Source of the DNA: Emmonsiellopsis sp. PD_33
Lineage: Eukaryota > Ascomycota > Eurotiomycetes > Onygenales > Ajellomycetaceae
NCBI GenBank assembly: GCA_032988165.1
Contig: JANTQF010000048.1
Span: 62,001-126,000, forward strand
Direction: 5' to 3'
Length of the DNA: 64,000 nucleotides
Shown here: in pieces, positions 22,301-34,798 of the stretch
How positions within the stretch are numbered: the first letter of the stretch is position 1
Layout of the letters: the number at the start of each line of letters is the position of its first letter
Translations under genes and position numbers: made by a program
Notes under the pieces: generated by a model
Told to the model about the DNA's origin: nothing
Database searches by the model: none
The model's input: the letters and a program-made list of their open reading frames with translations, nothing else

Positions 22301-25300
22301 ACAGTCGAAATGCATAAGATGTTGCTGGATATTAGACCCGGGGTATGGATGCTGTCAAATGACCCCAATCCCAAGTCCATGGTAAGTAAGATTTAGGTTA
22401 ATATTTTCATATGCCGTTGCACACTAATACATCGCTATTCGGTCTTGTACCGCCGGACTCGAATCAGAGACTTAACCGGGGAGGCACGCCATGGTGGTCG
22501 TGGTCAAATCAGGCCTCGATATCCAAAGCCAAAAGAAGTTGGGCCAAATTAAATGCCGACGGCCCTATGAATTATATGATATTCGGCTTCCTGAGAGAGG
22601 GAAACTGAGAAATTAATTTCCATCGCACCAAGTCCACTGGACAGAAAAGGAAGCGGTGCTATGCTGGGATATTCAGACTGGGAACAGGTAAGGCGGGATT
22701 CGGAGGACAAGTAGACACAAAAATGACAACTTCAATGCAGCTCTAGCAAATTATTTCGCCGTAGGCGGGGTAGCTACTTGGGAAAAAAGGATCGGAAAGG
22801 ACGGAATCGGGACAAGAGCGGCCTTGAACGGGTCATAGGCGAGCTTGCCCCCTAAGTGGTCAAGACAGGATAGATGTATTTTGTGCGGCAGCAGGAGTTT
22901 AACCACACTGGAAGCGAACCAACCATGCTCTCCTCGTATATGCTGTACTTTCTTTCCTAGGATAGGGAGGACATGTGTATGGAATGAAGTGCCAGCGGAA
23001 AGGCGATTCCATGTGACTCGATGTGACGGGGCCACAGGGCCGACAACGAAGGTGACGGCTGTTCCGTATATCTTGTCGCATGGTTGTTGAAACGCCGAAT
23101 AACTGAGAACCCCGCGTAGACGGTTAGATATCCTGACTGGTTGGGGTCCACCTGGGCAGCAAAGGCGATCCCCAAAATAAGGATAGCGCGGCAAACCCAA
23201 TTTCAGTGGTAAGATGTTAAGCCAGATATCTATGCAGGCTAATTATTCAGAATGCGAGAGATGGCTGTCTCCTCAGTCGCACGACGGGAATCCTTAGAAT
23301 TGCTTCCTGCATCTCTGCTTCACGCTTTCCGAATGCGCGGATCTGGAAGGGGATCCCAGCGAACGTCCCGGCCGGTAGGGCTGTTCAGCTCCATTATCTT
23401 CGGCTGGGTAGGGTTTCCTCGAGCGCCATTGCTGGGAGATGGAAAGAATCCATGAAAGTCGACAGGACCACAGAGCAGCGTCTTTTGGAGCACAAGGTGT
23501 ATGCAACAACTAAACCCCGGAGATAACTTGAAAAGGCCGTGAGATGAGGCTAAGGTAGGAGTGCAGGTGGAGGCGAAGACGTGATCGTCCTTCCCTGTGG
23601 GATACACCAAACCGGGGGATATGGTATGGATTTTAGACAATGAAATGAGAGGTTGAATAGCAACCAAAACAGGTTCAATGGCAATAAAATGTCAGCACAT
23701 ATCCAGTCAAACTTCGAGAAAACCCAACGATTCAGCAAACCATACCCAACGAACGCAGACCAAATAGTTTGGAGTGCGCGCAGGAGGTGGCAAGGAAGCC
23801 AGCCCTTTTGCTTCAGCTGCAGGCGCCCAGGATTCTGGAGACACAAAGGCCCCCAACGAAGAGCCAATAATAGGCTGGAGCATTTGACCATTCGACGCCC
23901 CAAATGTAAGAGGAATGCAAAGAACACTTACTGACACGAGGAAGGATGGAATAAAAGAATGAGTAACAGGACGGCGCCCGCCACGGTAACTAATTGAGCA
24001 GCGAGAGCTGAGATGCATCCCTTGCCCGACTAGAGCATGACTCCGAGTCTGATGCGCGGGACAAGGCTTACCTGATGTGGGTATTAGTTTGAGAGACTCA
24101 AGATATATGTGCGAGGTTTTAGACCGGAAATTCTCGAGCTGGGAGACAGCCTGTCCGACTTTGATCAAGTTTGATGTCGTTGCGATAAGATTTCCAAGGT
24201 TGTCGCTTAAGTTAGTTACCCATGCCCCTGAAGGAGCTAGTTTGCCCTAACTAGTTTTGCCCGTGCCCTAACTTCACCTCGCAGCTTGCGGCCATACCCC
24301 TATTTTATACAAACAACAATCTACAGACCATGGCCTCGCCCTTCAGCAAATTCCTCTCCTCGGGGGACGACGGGAGTCATTTGGATGAAGATACACTTCG
24401 TGTATCGCCTTCCATCCGCTAGATTCCACCAAGCCGCGTGGCTGGCCATACATTCCGCAGCCACAGGAGCAGCCGCTGAAACGTGCGAAACATGCACCAA
24501 GCCCCTGGCAATTCGAGTCCTCTCTCGCACAACATTTGCTAGTGCCTCGTACGCTTGCAACGAGTCTTTGGACGAGCCCAGGCACTATGTCTTCTGCATG
24601 CAAGGAGGCTACACGAGGCACAGAAAGACGCGAGATATGTCATATTTCCGAGCTTCTCAGCTACGTTAAGCAATGCCAGCTTAAAAATAGGAATAACCTA
24701 ACGCATAGGCCAAAATAACGTCCCAATCGACATAACCCTCCTTGCATACACGATGAGTTATGTGGCGGATGTCGAGTTCGCACCACTGAGTGCTTGCAAC
24801 AGCAGGCTTTTCTACAGTTCAAGATCAGCAACCCATTCAGATATCGGGCTTTAATATTTACCTAAACTATAAGCCGCTGGATGACCGCAGCCAATGTGGT
24901 CAGAATATCGAAGTGCAATGATACTCTGTTCTGATGGCACCTGTCGCTAACCGACGACAACTGCAGCTCCAATACAACCCCCCCTCGAATCCAGAAGATA
25001 GTTCTTGGATGAGCCTATTATTTAATTGCTTCTTCCATGCTCCATGGTTCACTCTGCCGTTGGAGTTCTCCAGATCACCCTACATGCAGGGTTTGGTTAT
25101 TTTCTCTTGAACTCGTCTCCACTGGCAGCAACAGACATTGTTTGAGCAATGATTTTCCATGGTTCTGTGAACGGCAGACTACAGCTGGCCCGAGCTGCAA
25201 TAAATATCCGCATTATTGGCTATTTATATTTCTATATTGTTGGTATGCGGCTCTGCATCTCTCTTGATATTATTTAACTATATTCTCCGAATATATAACA

Positions 25301-26776
25301 GACCTGCAGGGGTTATTATATGCGCGAAGATCATGGCCGACGGGAGCAGAGGAGCCGTCATATGGACGGATTGTTGAACAAGAGCATCTGACGTGATGGA
25401 TCTTGCGACTGCTGTCCATGCATGGCAACTAAGCGCGACCAGATTGCATATGGAGTATGTGTGTCGAAATGTCCTGGAGGGACGGTGGCTTCGACCTACC
25501 GGTTCACATACCATGTTATCCCTTCGACAATTCAACCGATAAAACAGTCTCAAATATTCTGTCAGATCGTGCGCCTGAGTATGAAGAGATAAAGGGAGCT
25601 CAACTCTATGGGCCTTCCCGACATAAGTGTTTAAACATCACGTTTCGCATATTCTTCTCCGCTATTGCATACAACCACATAATCTTCATTTCCTAGCTGA
25701 CCTTTGAAGAACATAGATGGCGACATATTTGGTTTCACCGCCGTTTTATTTACAGTCGACCTCTCTCGATATAGGATCCACAAACCCTAGTTCTCAAACA
25801 TAAGATTCAGTTAACCTCTCTGCCATGACATCCCCGACATCGTTCACCTGCACACTGTGGAGATACACGAGATAGCCGGTCTGACATCTGACTACGACCA
25901 ATTCCGCATGGATCTGCAGGGACTGCTTGATTAATGGAGGTTATATAGATGTATATCAATCGATGGTGCATGCTCTTCCCCCCTTGGCCCTGTCCCTCCT
26001 TCCCAGGAAGCGGGGCTATTCACCTTGCTGGTAGATATATGCTGGGAAAGGGTCCGATATAGCCGCACAACGTCCTCGCCTCATGACACTATATTGGATC
26101 CTTACTTCTCCTTAACTGGTTAATATTTCTCATCTTACTGTTCATCCCTAACCCTAGCTACCTTCCAACCCCGCACCATAGAACAACCTGAGCTATACAG
26201 ACATCGTCATTGCGCATAGTGCTATAGCTGTGTCCAGTCTATATCTTTCTATATTTCCTTAGCAGGGAGATTAATAGCGGATGACGCAAACATTACAACC
26301 CGCACATGGAAACCCGTGGGGATGGCTGTGAAACAAACCCAGGGAGATCGTTCCAGATCGCTCCGAATTTTTATGGATAGTTAACTATATAATTATGTGC
26401 GGGGTTGATCTCGATCAGAATCGATCGTCCGTCCTGCTGGACAAGCGAGCTAGGTACTACCAGTTGGTTGTGTTCCAGCATACCCAGGTAGCCATGCATG
26501 ACTATACAGATGAAATTGTATATTTCCCCGAGTTAATTTTCGTAGCGCAAGATATATATATATACCGCCCTGCAGAGATTCATGAATGGATGAGATGATA
26601 ATGCTATCAGTTAATTATTGCTTAGTCGCTGTATCAATTGCTATTTTGCAAGATGCTATATTAAAAAGTAAAAAAACGGGACACGAGGTCCAAGCAAAAA
26701 GAAAACATAGAATAAGTGAAGGAAAACGAAGCCAGGACATGGGCGGGTATAGTATACACATGATGGAAAGTACTGG
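19301..26776. other. Gene-poor 7.5 kb stretch between convergent genes
   Basis: No gene can be supported here. Many short overlapping frames occur on both strands, and none has a recognisable domain or joins convincingly. On the minus strand, hydrophobic frames at 23550-23927, 23707-24168, 21369-21779 and 20226-20582 could be relics of a multi-span membrane protein, but frames change without credible introns. From about 24700 to 26770 the sequence is AT-leaning and even less coding-like. No transposase, terminal repeat or tRNA was found by eye. A short telomere-like CCCTAACCCTAG at 26146-26157 is isolated. Confidence 0.4.
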
Positions 26777-29125
26777 TTAATTTTCTTTCCCGAGCTTCGA
26801 TAACGCTTCCGTTAAGAAGTCTACCGAGTTAACTAGATCTGTGCTCCCATATACGACGCGTCGGGTTGCAGCGGCTGAAGTACCAGATGCTCCTCCGCCG
26901 GTGGCTCCACCGCCTTGGGCTGAGCCACCAGCGCCGGATGGCGACTGCCCTCCTGTCCGCCGTGCCCAGTCCTGGAGATTCCCATACTCATCCATGCTTC
27001 CGCCACCAACCGTGAAGACGATGGCCTCGCTGAATCCTTGCCGCCGTTGGCCGAAGCTGGCGCCGGTGCCAGGGCCACTGCCACCAAGCCCGCCGGGCAT
27101 GTTGCCCTGTTGGTTCCGGGATGAAGCAGCAGGGGGCATCGCGCCTCGGGCGTTTGCACTGCGTGGATCAAAGTAGAGGTAGTTCTCTGTTTTCGCGATG
27201 GCGGAGCTGGATGCAGTGGCTGGGTCCATGATGGATTCGGTAATTTTGGTTAGAGTCAGGTCCTTGTTTACGGGAAGGAAATTTTTGACACCGGAGATGA
27301 GCGAGTCGAAGTTGGCACCAAGAGCGCCGGAGGTGATTCGATCTGTCAGACGATTGGAGAGAGAGGAAAATCCGCGAAAAAGATCCGAGGATGGTTGTTG
27401 GGGTGCGGCTGCCGATGCTGTGGTCATCATCGTCATGCGAGTAATCTCACGCACTCTTTTGACGTATGTCACGGCGCTGATGTCCGGGCAGCCAGCTTGA
27501 GTGAGAGCTTCTTCAAAGCGATTCATTTCTGCCCTGGAAAGATCGATTTCTGTGCTTAGGAACCATATTATAAAAAGCCGCAGTTTATCCATTGGGTTTG
27601 TGCCTCCGTCAGGGTTGCATAATAGCTCGAGAATTTGCGTCTTGTTCTGTTTGGTGATGTTTTCCTCGAGCTGGAAGAAGTTGTCTAATTGCCGGTCCTT
27701 AATCCCTTTCAAGAGGGCTGTCGCAATATTCATGTGCATATCGAGGATTGCCTTGCGTTCTCGCAATTCAGGTAGCAAAGTAATGGCAGCTTTAAGGTGT
27801 TGCGCGGATGCGCCGGTATCGTTTTGTAGATCCTCGATAGAGGAAGCGCCGGTCTTTTTCGTGATCTCGTTGGCGTCTTCTTTGTATCGCGTGAGTTCAG
27901 CATCGATGTCCTCTGCAACCTGTGGGAACGGAACGCCAGCGTTACGGTTCCAAAAGAAGTCATTGACATTCAAATCATACGATCGTTTCGTCGTTCCTCT
28001 GGCTGGGTTGGACTCATCCACGGGTGTTTCCACTGTGATACGATTGAGGTGCATTTTCAGAACGTCGTGCACCAACGACTGGTAAGTCCACGAATGGGAC
28101 AGCATCGGTACCAAATCCACATTACGATCCACGATGATGAGGACCGGCCGACTCGACGGAACGCCAACACCTTGCCGTTGGTTTCCTCCAGAGAATAGGT
28201 TATCTTTGGAATTTAATATATGGTCCCTTAGTTTTCGATCAAGCCTCGTCGCGATCAACTCTGCCGCCCCCCCTTTTGGGCATCTGATTATTGGAATTGA
28301 CCCTGTCAAAGTCAGCAAAAGAGAAAGGCCCTGAGGGGCTAATACGGGGTGTAGGCATACCCATTGTGACGCTGACACTAAATAAACCGCTGACAATCCT
28401 ATCAATAGAATTATCCAATTCCTCATCCGAAGTTTCCGAGCTATTGATCTTCCAGTACATGTCCTTTCCCATGCCTAAGCTGAACAGATCTGGTTCAGCA
28501 ACAATGAAATTCAAGTACTGATCAAAAACCTGGGCGATTTTGTCTGATGTACCGGTGGAAGCTATTTGCGAGGCGAAGTCTTCTAGGAGGGGTCGTGGTA
28601 CGGAGGATATGAAGTTTATGTAGGCGGGGGAGTAAATATCTTTTGCCAGGTCTGAAGTAATAAGTTGAACATTCGATGGGGTTGGCTCCACGAAGTAGAG
28701 GACAGGAACGTCAGGGATCGGGTATCGAGGAGAGTTGATATTTCTTAGGCCAAGGATTAGTACCATACACAGAATAGAATAATACACAGGGGGGGTGCCC
28801 ATACAAATGGATAGTAACGCCCCAGCTCCGGAGATCGTTTACCCGGAGGACACTGCTTATAACATCGCGACCCAAGTTATCAAAGACGAGGACTTTCCAT
28901 ATAGGGTCACCATCCTCATTTAGGATGGGTGTTGAGTGGATGAGGCCGTTTGGGGAAGCGGAGTCGCCGTGGAAGTCGGGCTGGTTGGGAGCGTCATGGT
29001 TAAGATTAAGGATCTTTTTGATCGAAGCTACATGGGGGCGGAGTTTAGCTCAGTCTTTGACAGATATTGGGGAATCTAGACATACCAATCTGTCTCTCCC
29101 GAAGAGAGAGCGAAGGGGACGCCAT
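26777..29125 (-). CDS. sly1: Sec1/Munc18 family vesicle protein SLY1
   Basis: SM protein that binds the syntaxin Sed5 and promotes SNARE assembly in ER-Golgi transport; cytosolic and peripheral on Golgi membranes. Exons are 29125-29086, 29027-28805, 28743-28361 and 28302-26777 (2172 bp, 723 aa). After splicing, the start reads MASPSLSLRERQIASIKKIL and runs into KVLVFDNLGRDVISSVLRV. Next come YPIPDVPVLYFVEPT and SGLFSVSVTMGSIPIIRCP, both typical of Sly1. VLIIVDRNVDLVPMLSHSWT is a hallmark of the family. Near the C-terminus, Gly/Ser/Ala-rich inserts flank SEAIVFTVGGGSMDEY; their length is unusual and they are probably disordered. The gene is divergent from the PNUTS-like gene. Confidence 0.95.
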
Positions 29126-30462
29126 CAGGAGCTATATGCCAGCGGTGTATACGTGGATTCGGCGTGATTGCGACGAGGAGTTCTCGGCCGCGGGAATTAG
29201 CTAGACGTTGTTGTGGTTCCAAAATAAAGTGCTAGATGCCATTCAAGCTCGCTATCGGAGCAGGGCCCGATCAATGAACTGTAGAAAGGGAGACATGCAA
29301 TCTGGACGGGCTCGCTGTCGCCAGATCTCAATATCGTTTCCCCATGGTTGGAGTGTCGTGGAGCAGTGCTGACGTAATCCAGGCCGGGGCAGCTGTTGTT
29401 CCGGCGCCGTGGGGTTGGGATCACGTGCGGCCGGAAGATGAAACGGGCCGGTGGCGGGTGACAAAAACAACCCAACGACGACTTCCTGGCTCGACGCTCC
29501 GTCTTCCTCACACATCAACCTCACCCCAGCCCTTCACCCCCATCATCCCCTTTCTCCTCGTTGTCACCCCCGTCACCTGCTGAATTCTCATCGTAAAGGC
29601 ATTCTCTATGCTACTAAGCTGAAAGTCTGAAGTGCGGGCTTTGCTCCGTGGATTAAGCGCTGTGGAAACTGGCCCGGTCGCGTGGGTTTGGTGGCCTTGG
29701 GAGGATACCGCGAAGGAACAAGGCTCCAGGCATATTACGGCTGGACAGGCAGTGAGGAACAAAGGCAATACAATACAACTTGGGAGGAATATTGGCAATC
29801 TGGACGGCTGCTGTGGTGGAAGCTGCCCTGTACTTTTTGGCTTGTGGTGTATTACTGGTTTTTCTATGTTGCAGCAGCAATCCCTCAATTAAAGAGCGAC
29901 AACAACCCCAAATCAACACCCCGGCAGCACTCGGTCAGGAGGGCAAAGTAAGCCAGCCTATTGCTCCTACGCACACGCTCTCGTTTGTCTTCCTGTCTAT
30001 ATTTCTCATTTTAACGTCTAACATTGGTTGGTTGGAAGCACTGGTTGATATAAATGGCCTGCCCTTCTGGCCCTTAACGTCCCTAACAAAACCAACCCAA
30101 ACCCAACCGCAAAAGAAGAGAATTGCGGCCCAACTGGCAAGTTGCAACCTGCGCCCGCACCAAGGAGCAGACCCACCGGCCAGCCAGCTGAGCAGCGAGC
30201 ACACCCATCTCATTAGACGGGAGGATCAAACTTTGCGGTGCGTTGCGGCTCAGGCGGGCGTTCCCTAAAAGAGTTTGGCTCACCTCGCCCTCCCGCGCTA
30301 GCCAGTTAAGGTTAGGCTCTGGGACCCGGTCAGCTGATCTGTCTCTAAAAGCGGCAACTGCACAACCTTGGAACGCACAGACCTTCTTCTGTCTGGGTTG
30401 GCTCACGTGATCAGCGCAACCCTCATCCAAACTCTGTCAGATAAAGTCATAGACAGCCTGTC
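29126..30462. other. Divergent intergenic region
   Basis: This 1.3 kb stretch between SLY1 and the PNUTS-like gene presumably holds both promoters. Several overlapping frames of 60-160 codons occur on both strands without motifs or consistent composition. No RNA gene or repeat is visible. Confidence 0.45.
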
Positions 30463-33400
30463 ATGGAGTCGTCTTCAAATCCAAACCCTTCACCTGCTCC
30501 TCACCCTGCTCCTGGCTCCTATTCCGGAGATTACTGGGTTGATCCTCTGTATGGCTCCAACCAACTAGAAAACCAGCCGTTCGGAATCGGTTGGGATGAC
30601 CCGGTTTTCCCAACGCCTGGCTCTGCCCAGTCGCATCAGCCACCAGCGGATCTATACTCGCAACCACCACAACAATGGCAGCGCCCTTCGTTGCAGCCTC
30701 AGATGGTGCAGGAGTCGCAGCAGAATTACCCCTTATCTGCCCAGTATCCTATTTCTCAGTTCCAGCAGCCAAACCCGACATACGAGTCTCCTCAACAACC
30801 TCCCTCTGCCCCTGAGTACCGGTCTTACTCTTTCGATCCCCAAACCTTTTATACAAATCCTCCCGCTCAAAATCAGAACACCTTTACTCAGTCCCCTGCA
30901 GTCGAGTTGCAGCGGGTGAATCACCAGCCGCAAATCGCCCCTGCTCCAGCGCGGAGCCCATTACAGAATTATGAGCGGCCAGCACCCTTGCAAAGGGATA
31001 TGCAGGTATGTCGTCGAATCCCCCCTTTTAACTATAGGATGTTCTCTAAATAGTCCATAGGAAAATCAAATCAATATACAGAATGGTTATCAGACTCGAC
31101 ATCTGAACCCGCCTTATCATAACACCATTGACCCGCAATTCCTCTCTGCACACCAAAATTCTGGCATGCAACCTGGTTCTTCCCCAAATGAGTACTTCGC
31201 CATTAATCCTGCCCACCTTAACAGTCGTCCAGTCTCCGAGTAAGGCTTTCTCCATTCTAATTCGTGTCTAGAATATGTGCTAACCCTACCATGGTAGATT
31301 CTACAATACTTATAGCGCAGATATGGCACCGCGCTTGATTGGCACCAATCATACCCTCAGTAATTTGCAGCCGCTTCCTCAAAGCGCTCCTATAGCAAAA
31401 AAGCCCAAAAAAGGTATGATTATTTACCCAGTGGTCACTGTCCGAGCGTAGTTTATTAACAGTTGTGTAGCAGCAGCCAAGACGGATAAGCCTCCAGCGA
31501 AAAGAAAAAAGAAAGATGAGACAGAAAAAGCGCGAGATCGTGCTAAAAAGGCTATTGGCAAGGCCGCTGGCAAGACCCTGGCCCAACTGGCCTCGCGGCC
31601 AAATGATGCCTCAACAAGTTCTGATAGTAGCGATTCAGACGGTTCATCAGACCTTGAGGTGGCGGACGAGCCGTTTCCTCTCCCCCCACTGCGCCCATTT
31701 GATGTCGAAGGCGGGATAAAGTACGATACTACGAAGTCTGTTTGGTCGCCTAGAAACAAGCAGCCCACGATAGCCACGGTAAGGAACGCATTGACGTTGT
31801 TTTCGGACCTTGTTAAGGGTATCCGGGATACATGGAAAGCGAAAAGCGAAGCTTTAAAGGCGGCGGAGAACCAGAACCTAGATGAAAAATCTTCTACCCT
31901 AAGAAAGGAAGTGGCCCTACAACGACGTCTCATAGATTTGATCGTTACCACTGCCATGGAAAACGGTCACCCAGCAATTATACAAAGGTATGTCCAACTC
32001 GTTCTCTATTCCCCAACCTGTCGAATGTTATTGTTACACAATAGTAGATGGATGGACCCAAAACGGACACGGAAAAACCAGGGGCAAAAAATCAAGAAGA
32101 ATGAAGATATGTTTTATGTAATAATGTCGAGTTCGGACAAACGAGCATGTTCCTGCCATATTAAGGCTTCAAGCGAACGCGATCACTTCTAATGTTTAGA
32201 ATTGACGAGGGAGAAGTTGCTATGCGGCAAGTGTATGAAGCTTAAATGGCCTATGAAATTGAAGCGCCAGCCTCTACATTCTGTTCAAAATAGTTGTACC
32301 AACCCCACTCCCACACCCGAACACCCAGCACCCATAAATGCAGTGATATATACACCATTTGGCGTTGCTGGGTTGTGTCATATCAATACCCCCCCGTATC
32401 TGGCGTCCATCCCGTCCCTGGTTCTTTGTTGCACGTGAAATCATTTACTGTTGCCTACTTTTTTCTACGTTGAATATACTCATAATAAACACATTAGGCT
32501 CGGGGAACACCCAATTATCGTCTCTGCGCTATATTCGTTTCTCCTTGATCGACACACAGCGGCCGATAGCGATGGCCCTCTAACCGTGAATATTCTCAAG
32601 GTGAGTTACCGTTTCCCTTCCATGCGCCGTAGCATATGTGATACGCTAACCCAAGGGACAGTTGATGATAAAATTCATAACCATGGACCAAGCAATGCTT
32701 GAAAAGACCAAGAACGACAAGATCCTTACCCGATTCGTCAAGAAGGGAGGAAACGTTATTAAGGAGCTGGCCCAGACTATTATATCCAATGCCGCTGAAT
32801 CGACAAAAAGAAAGGCGGAGATGGCCAAGGCCCCAGCGAAGCAGGATGGTGCATTCTATGAACCGAACATGGTGCCAATGCATCCCGAAATCGTCATTAG
32901 GAACCCCCCCGATCTCGCGAACGCGGGCACAAAGAGACCGCGGGAGCCAGATAGCGGTGGATCGCCTTCGACCAAGCGAGTGGTCAATCCGTCCAATTCA
33001 AAGCCTCCTGCCAAACCTACTGCCACAGCAGCCGCGAAACGGGCAACGGCTCCGACTCAGGATCCTAAATCCACGGCAGGGTCTGTAAATCCAGCACCTC
33101 CTAGGCCGAAAGCCAACATGGTTGTTCCGAAACCGACACCCAGCCTTTTTAGTAGCTTAATGTCTGCTTCTAAAAAGCCAGGGACTTCCAATGCCGCGCG
33201 TGCTGCCGCCGCCAAGGAGAAAGCCAAGTATGTTTCCTCTACTATTCCCTGCCTGCAGACTCTTACTGACAATTACAGCTCTGCCCCCGAACAAAAACCA
33301 ACTCCGCCCCCAGCTGCTCCCAAACCAGCCTTTTCATTCTCTGAAACCATGGCTGATTTGACAAGACCAAAAGAGACAACGCCAAGTCAGCCTGTAGAGG

Positions 33401-34798
33401 ATGCCCCCCCGGAGACAGAGGAGGAACGGAAAACGCGTCTTCGAAAGGAAGAGCGTCGAAAGCTGCGGGTCAGCTGGAAGCCAGATAACGTATTGACCGA
33501 AGTTCGCCTTTTCACCCACGATCCCGAGGAGGAGATTGGCCATGATGATAGTATGATGCGGGATGTGGGCGATGTGGGGGGCGAAGGAAGAACGCTCAAG
33601 CTTCATCGGGACCTGGATGATCTGGATGACGACGATGATCCAGAAGCCAGAGAGGAAACCTTGTTCCCCTATGCTCTCGCGTCATGTATGTTCGCAATAC
33701 CTTTGCCCTAACCATGGACCTTTGTACTAACTTCTGATTAGCAATCGACTTCAGCGAGCTCGATCCCGAGGAACGTCGCAGAAATTTCATCAAAAGAGGC
33801 GGCACTCAAACTCCTGACAGTCCCGAGAGGCTCGCTCAGGAACAACGCGAGGCTAATACCTTGAGCGTATTCCACACGTCTCCGGCTGACGTACCGATCT
33901 CTCCCAAAGAGCCACCCGCACCGGACGCAGACGAGCCATATAGTCCCGAAGTTCCATTCGGGGAACCCAACGATCGAACAAAGGTATTTACCACTTATTC
34001 TATTTCATTTTTCGACATCATCTGACGTACTTGTTAAATAGTCACGAGCGGCAAAATACTTTGCTGCGCGAGCTCCACCACCCCCTGCTGCCCCAGTTGC
34101 ACCAGCCGTTCCAACTTCCGGCCCGGTCGACATCGCTTCTTTACTTAAAATCATTCAGCAGGGACCACAACAGGCGCCTCAGGCAGCTCAATCACAAGCA
34201 CCAGCATCCGATCTCGAGAAAACCTTTGCCCAATTCCCCGGCCAAGGACAAGCCGGCATGCCCCAACTGCCCCAACTGCCCCAAATCCCACAACCCGGCC
34301 AGACAGGGGGCATAGATTTCCAAGCACTTCTCGCTGTCATGAGCGCACAACAGCAGCTCCAGCAAGCCGCCCCGGCTTTCCCCCAGGGTCAAACCTCCCA
34401 GCCACCGCCAAACCTTGCCTCGATCCTTTCCCAGTTTCAAAACCCATCTGCCCCCACACAACCAGCCTCTCAGTCTCTTGGGTACAATCAGTCTCAACAA
34501 CAACAGCATGCGCCGTACTATGAAGACTCGGACAGAAAGCGGATGCGCGATGGGCATGGTGGGTATGATAACCAGGACAATACCGGACATGGCTACAAAC
34601 GTTCCCGCATGAATGGGGACTTCAAGCATAAGAAACATGTATGTTAATTCCCCTATCGGTCGCCCAACTTTTCTGATGGAAACAGACTAACATTATCACC
34701 AAAAGCCCAAAGCAGGTCTGGTCCCATGCAGATACTGGAAGGAAGGAAAGTGTCTCAAAGGTGACGACTGTACTTTCCGCCACGACCCTCTTGACTGA
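30463..34798 (+). CDS. PNUTS/Ppn1-like PP1-docking protein with CCCH zinc finger
   Basis: Probable fungal counterpart of PNUTS, a nuclear scaffold that ties protein phosphatase 1 to the cleavage/polyadenylation machinery and controls Pol II termination. Exons are 30463-31005, 31082-31239, 31298-31413, 31471-31987, 32498-32600, 32662-33227, 33279-33685, 33742-33983, 34042-34638 and 34706-34798 (3342 bp, 1113 aa). The order of parts matches PNUTS: a Gln/Pro-rich N-terminus, a lysine-rich segment, and a TFIIS N-terminal-like helical domain (roughly residues 330-480, crossing exons 4-6). Then comes a PP1-docking motif RVSW (731-734) within LRVSWKPDNVLTEVRLF, and a C-terminal C-x7-C-x5-C-x3-H finger ending in CTFRHDPLD. 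The family call is from architecture, not alignment. One intron is 510 bp. Confidence 0.8.
31988..32497 (+). other. Exceptionally long intron of the PNUTS-like gene
   Basis: GTATGT at 31988 and ACATTAG ending at 32497 bound a 510 bp intron; the other introns of this gene are about 50-80 bp. It splits an Arg codon inside the TFIIS-like helical domain, where flanking residues join smoothly (AIIQR|LGEHP). No coding exon is evident inside it. The content is AT-rich with no recognised RNA. Confidence 0.65.

Noticed and set aside
24286..24718. Possible small gene starting with MASPFSKFLSS near 24330
   Set aside because: The frame stops after about 30 codons and no intron joins it convincingly to the later open segments.
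26146..26157. Telomere-like CCCTAACCCTAG
   Set aside because: Less than two repeat units, isolated; chance is sufficient.
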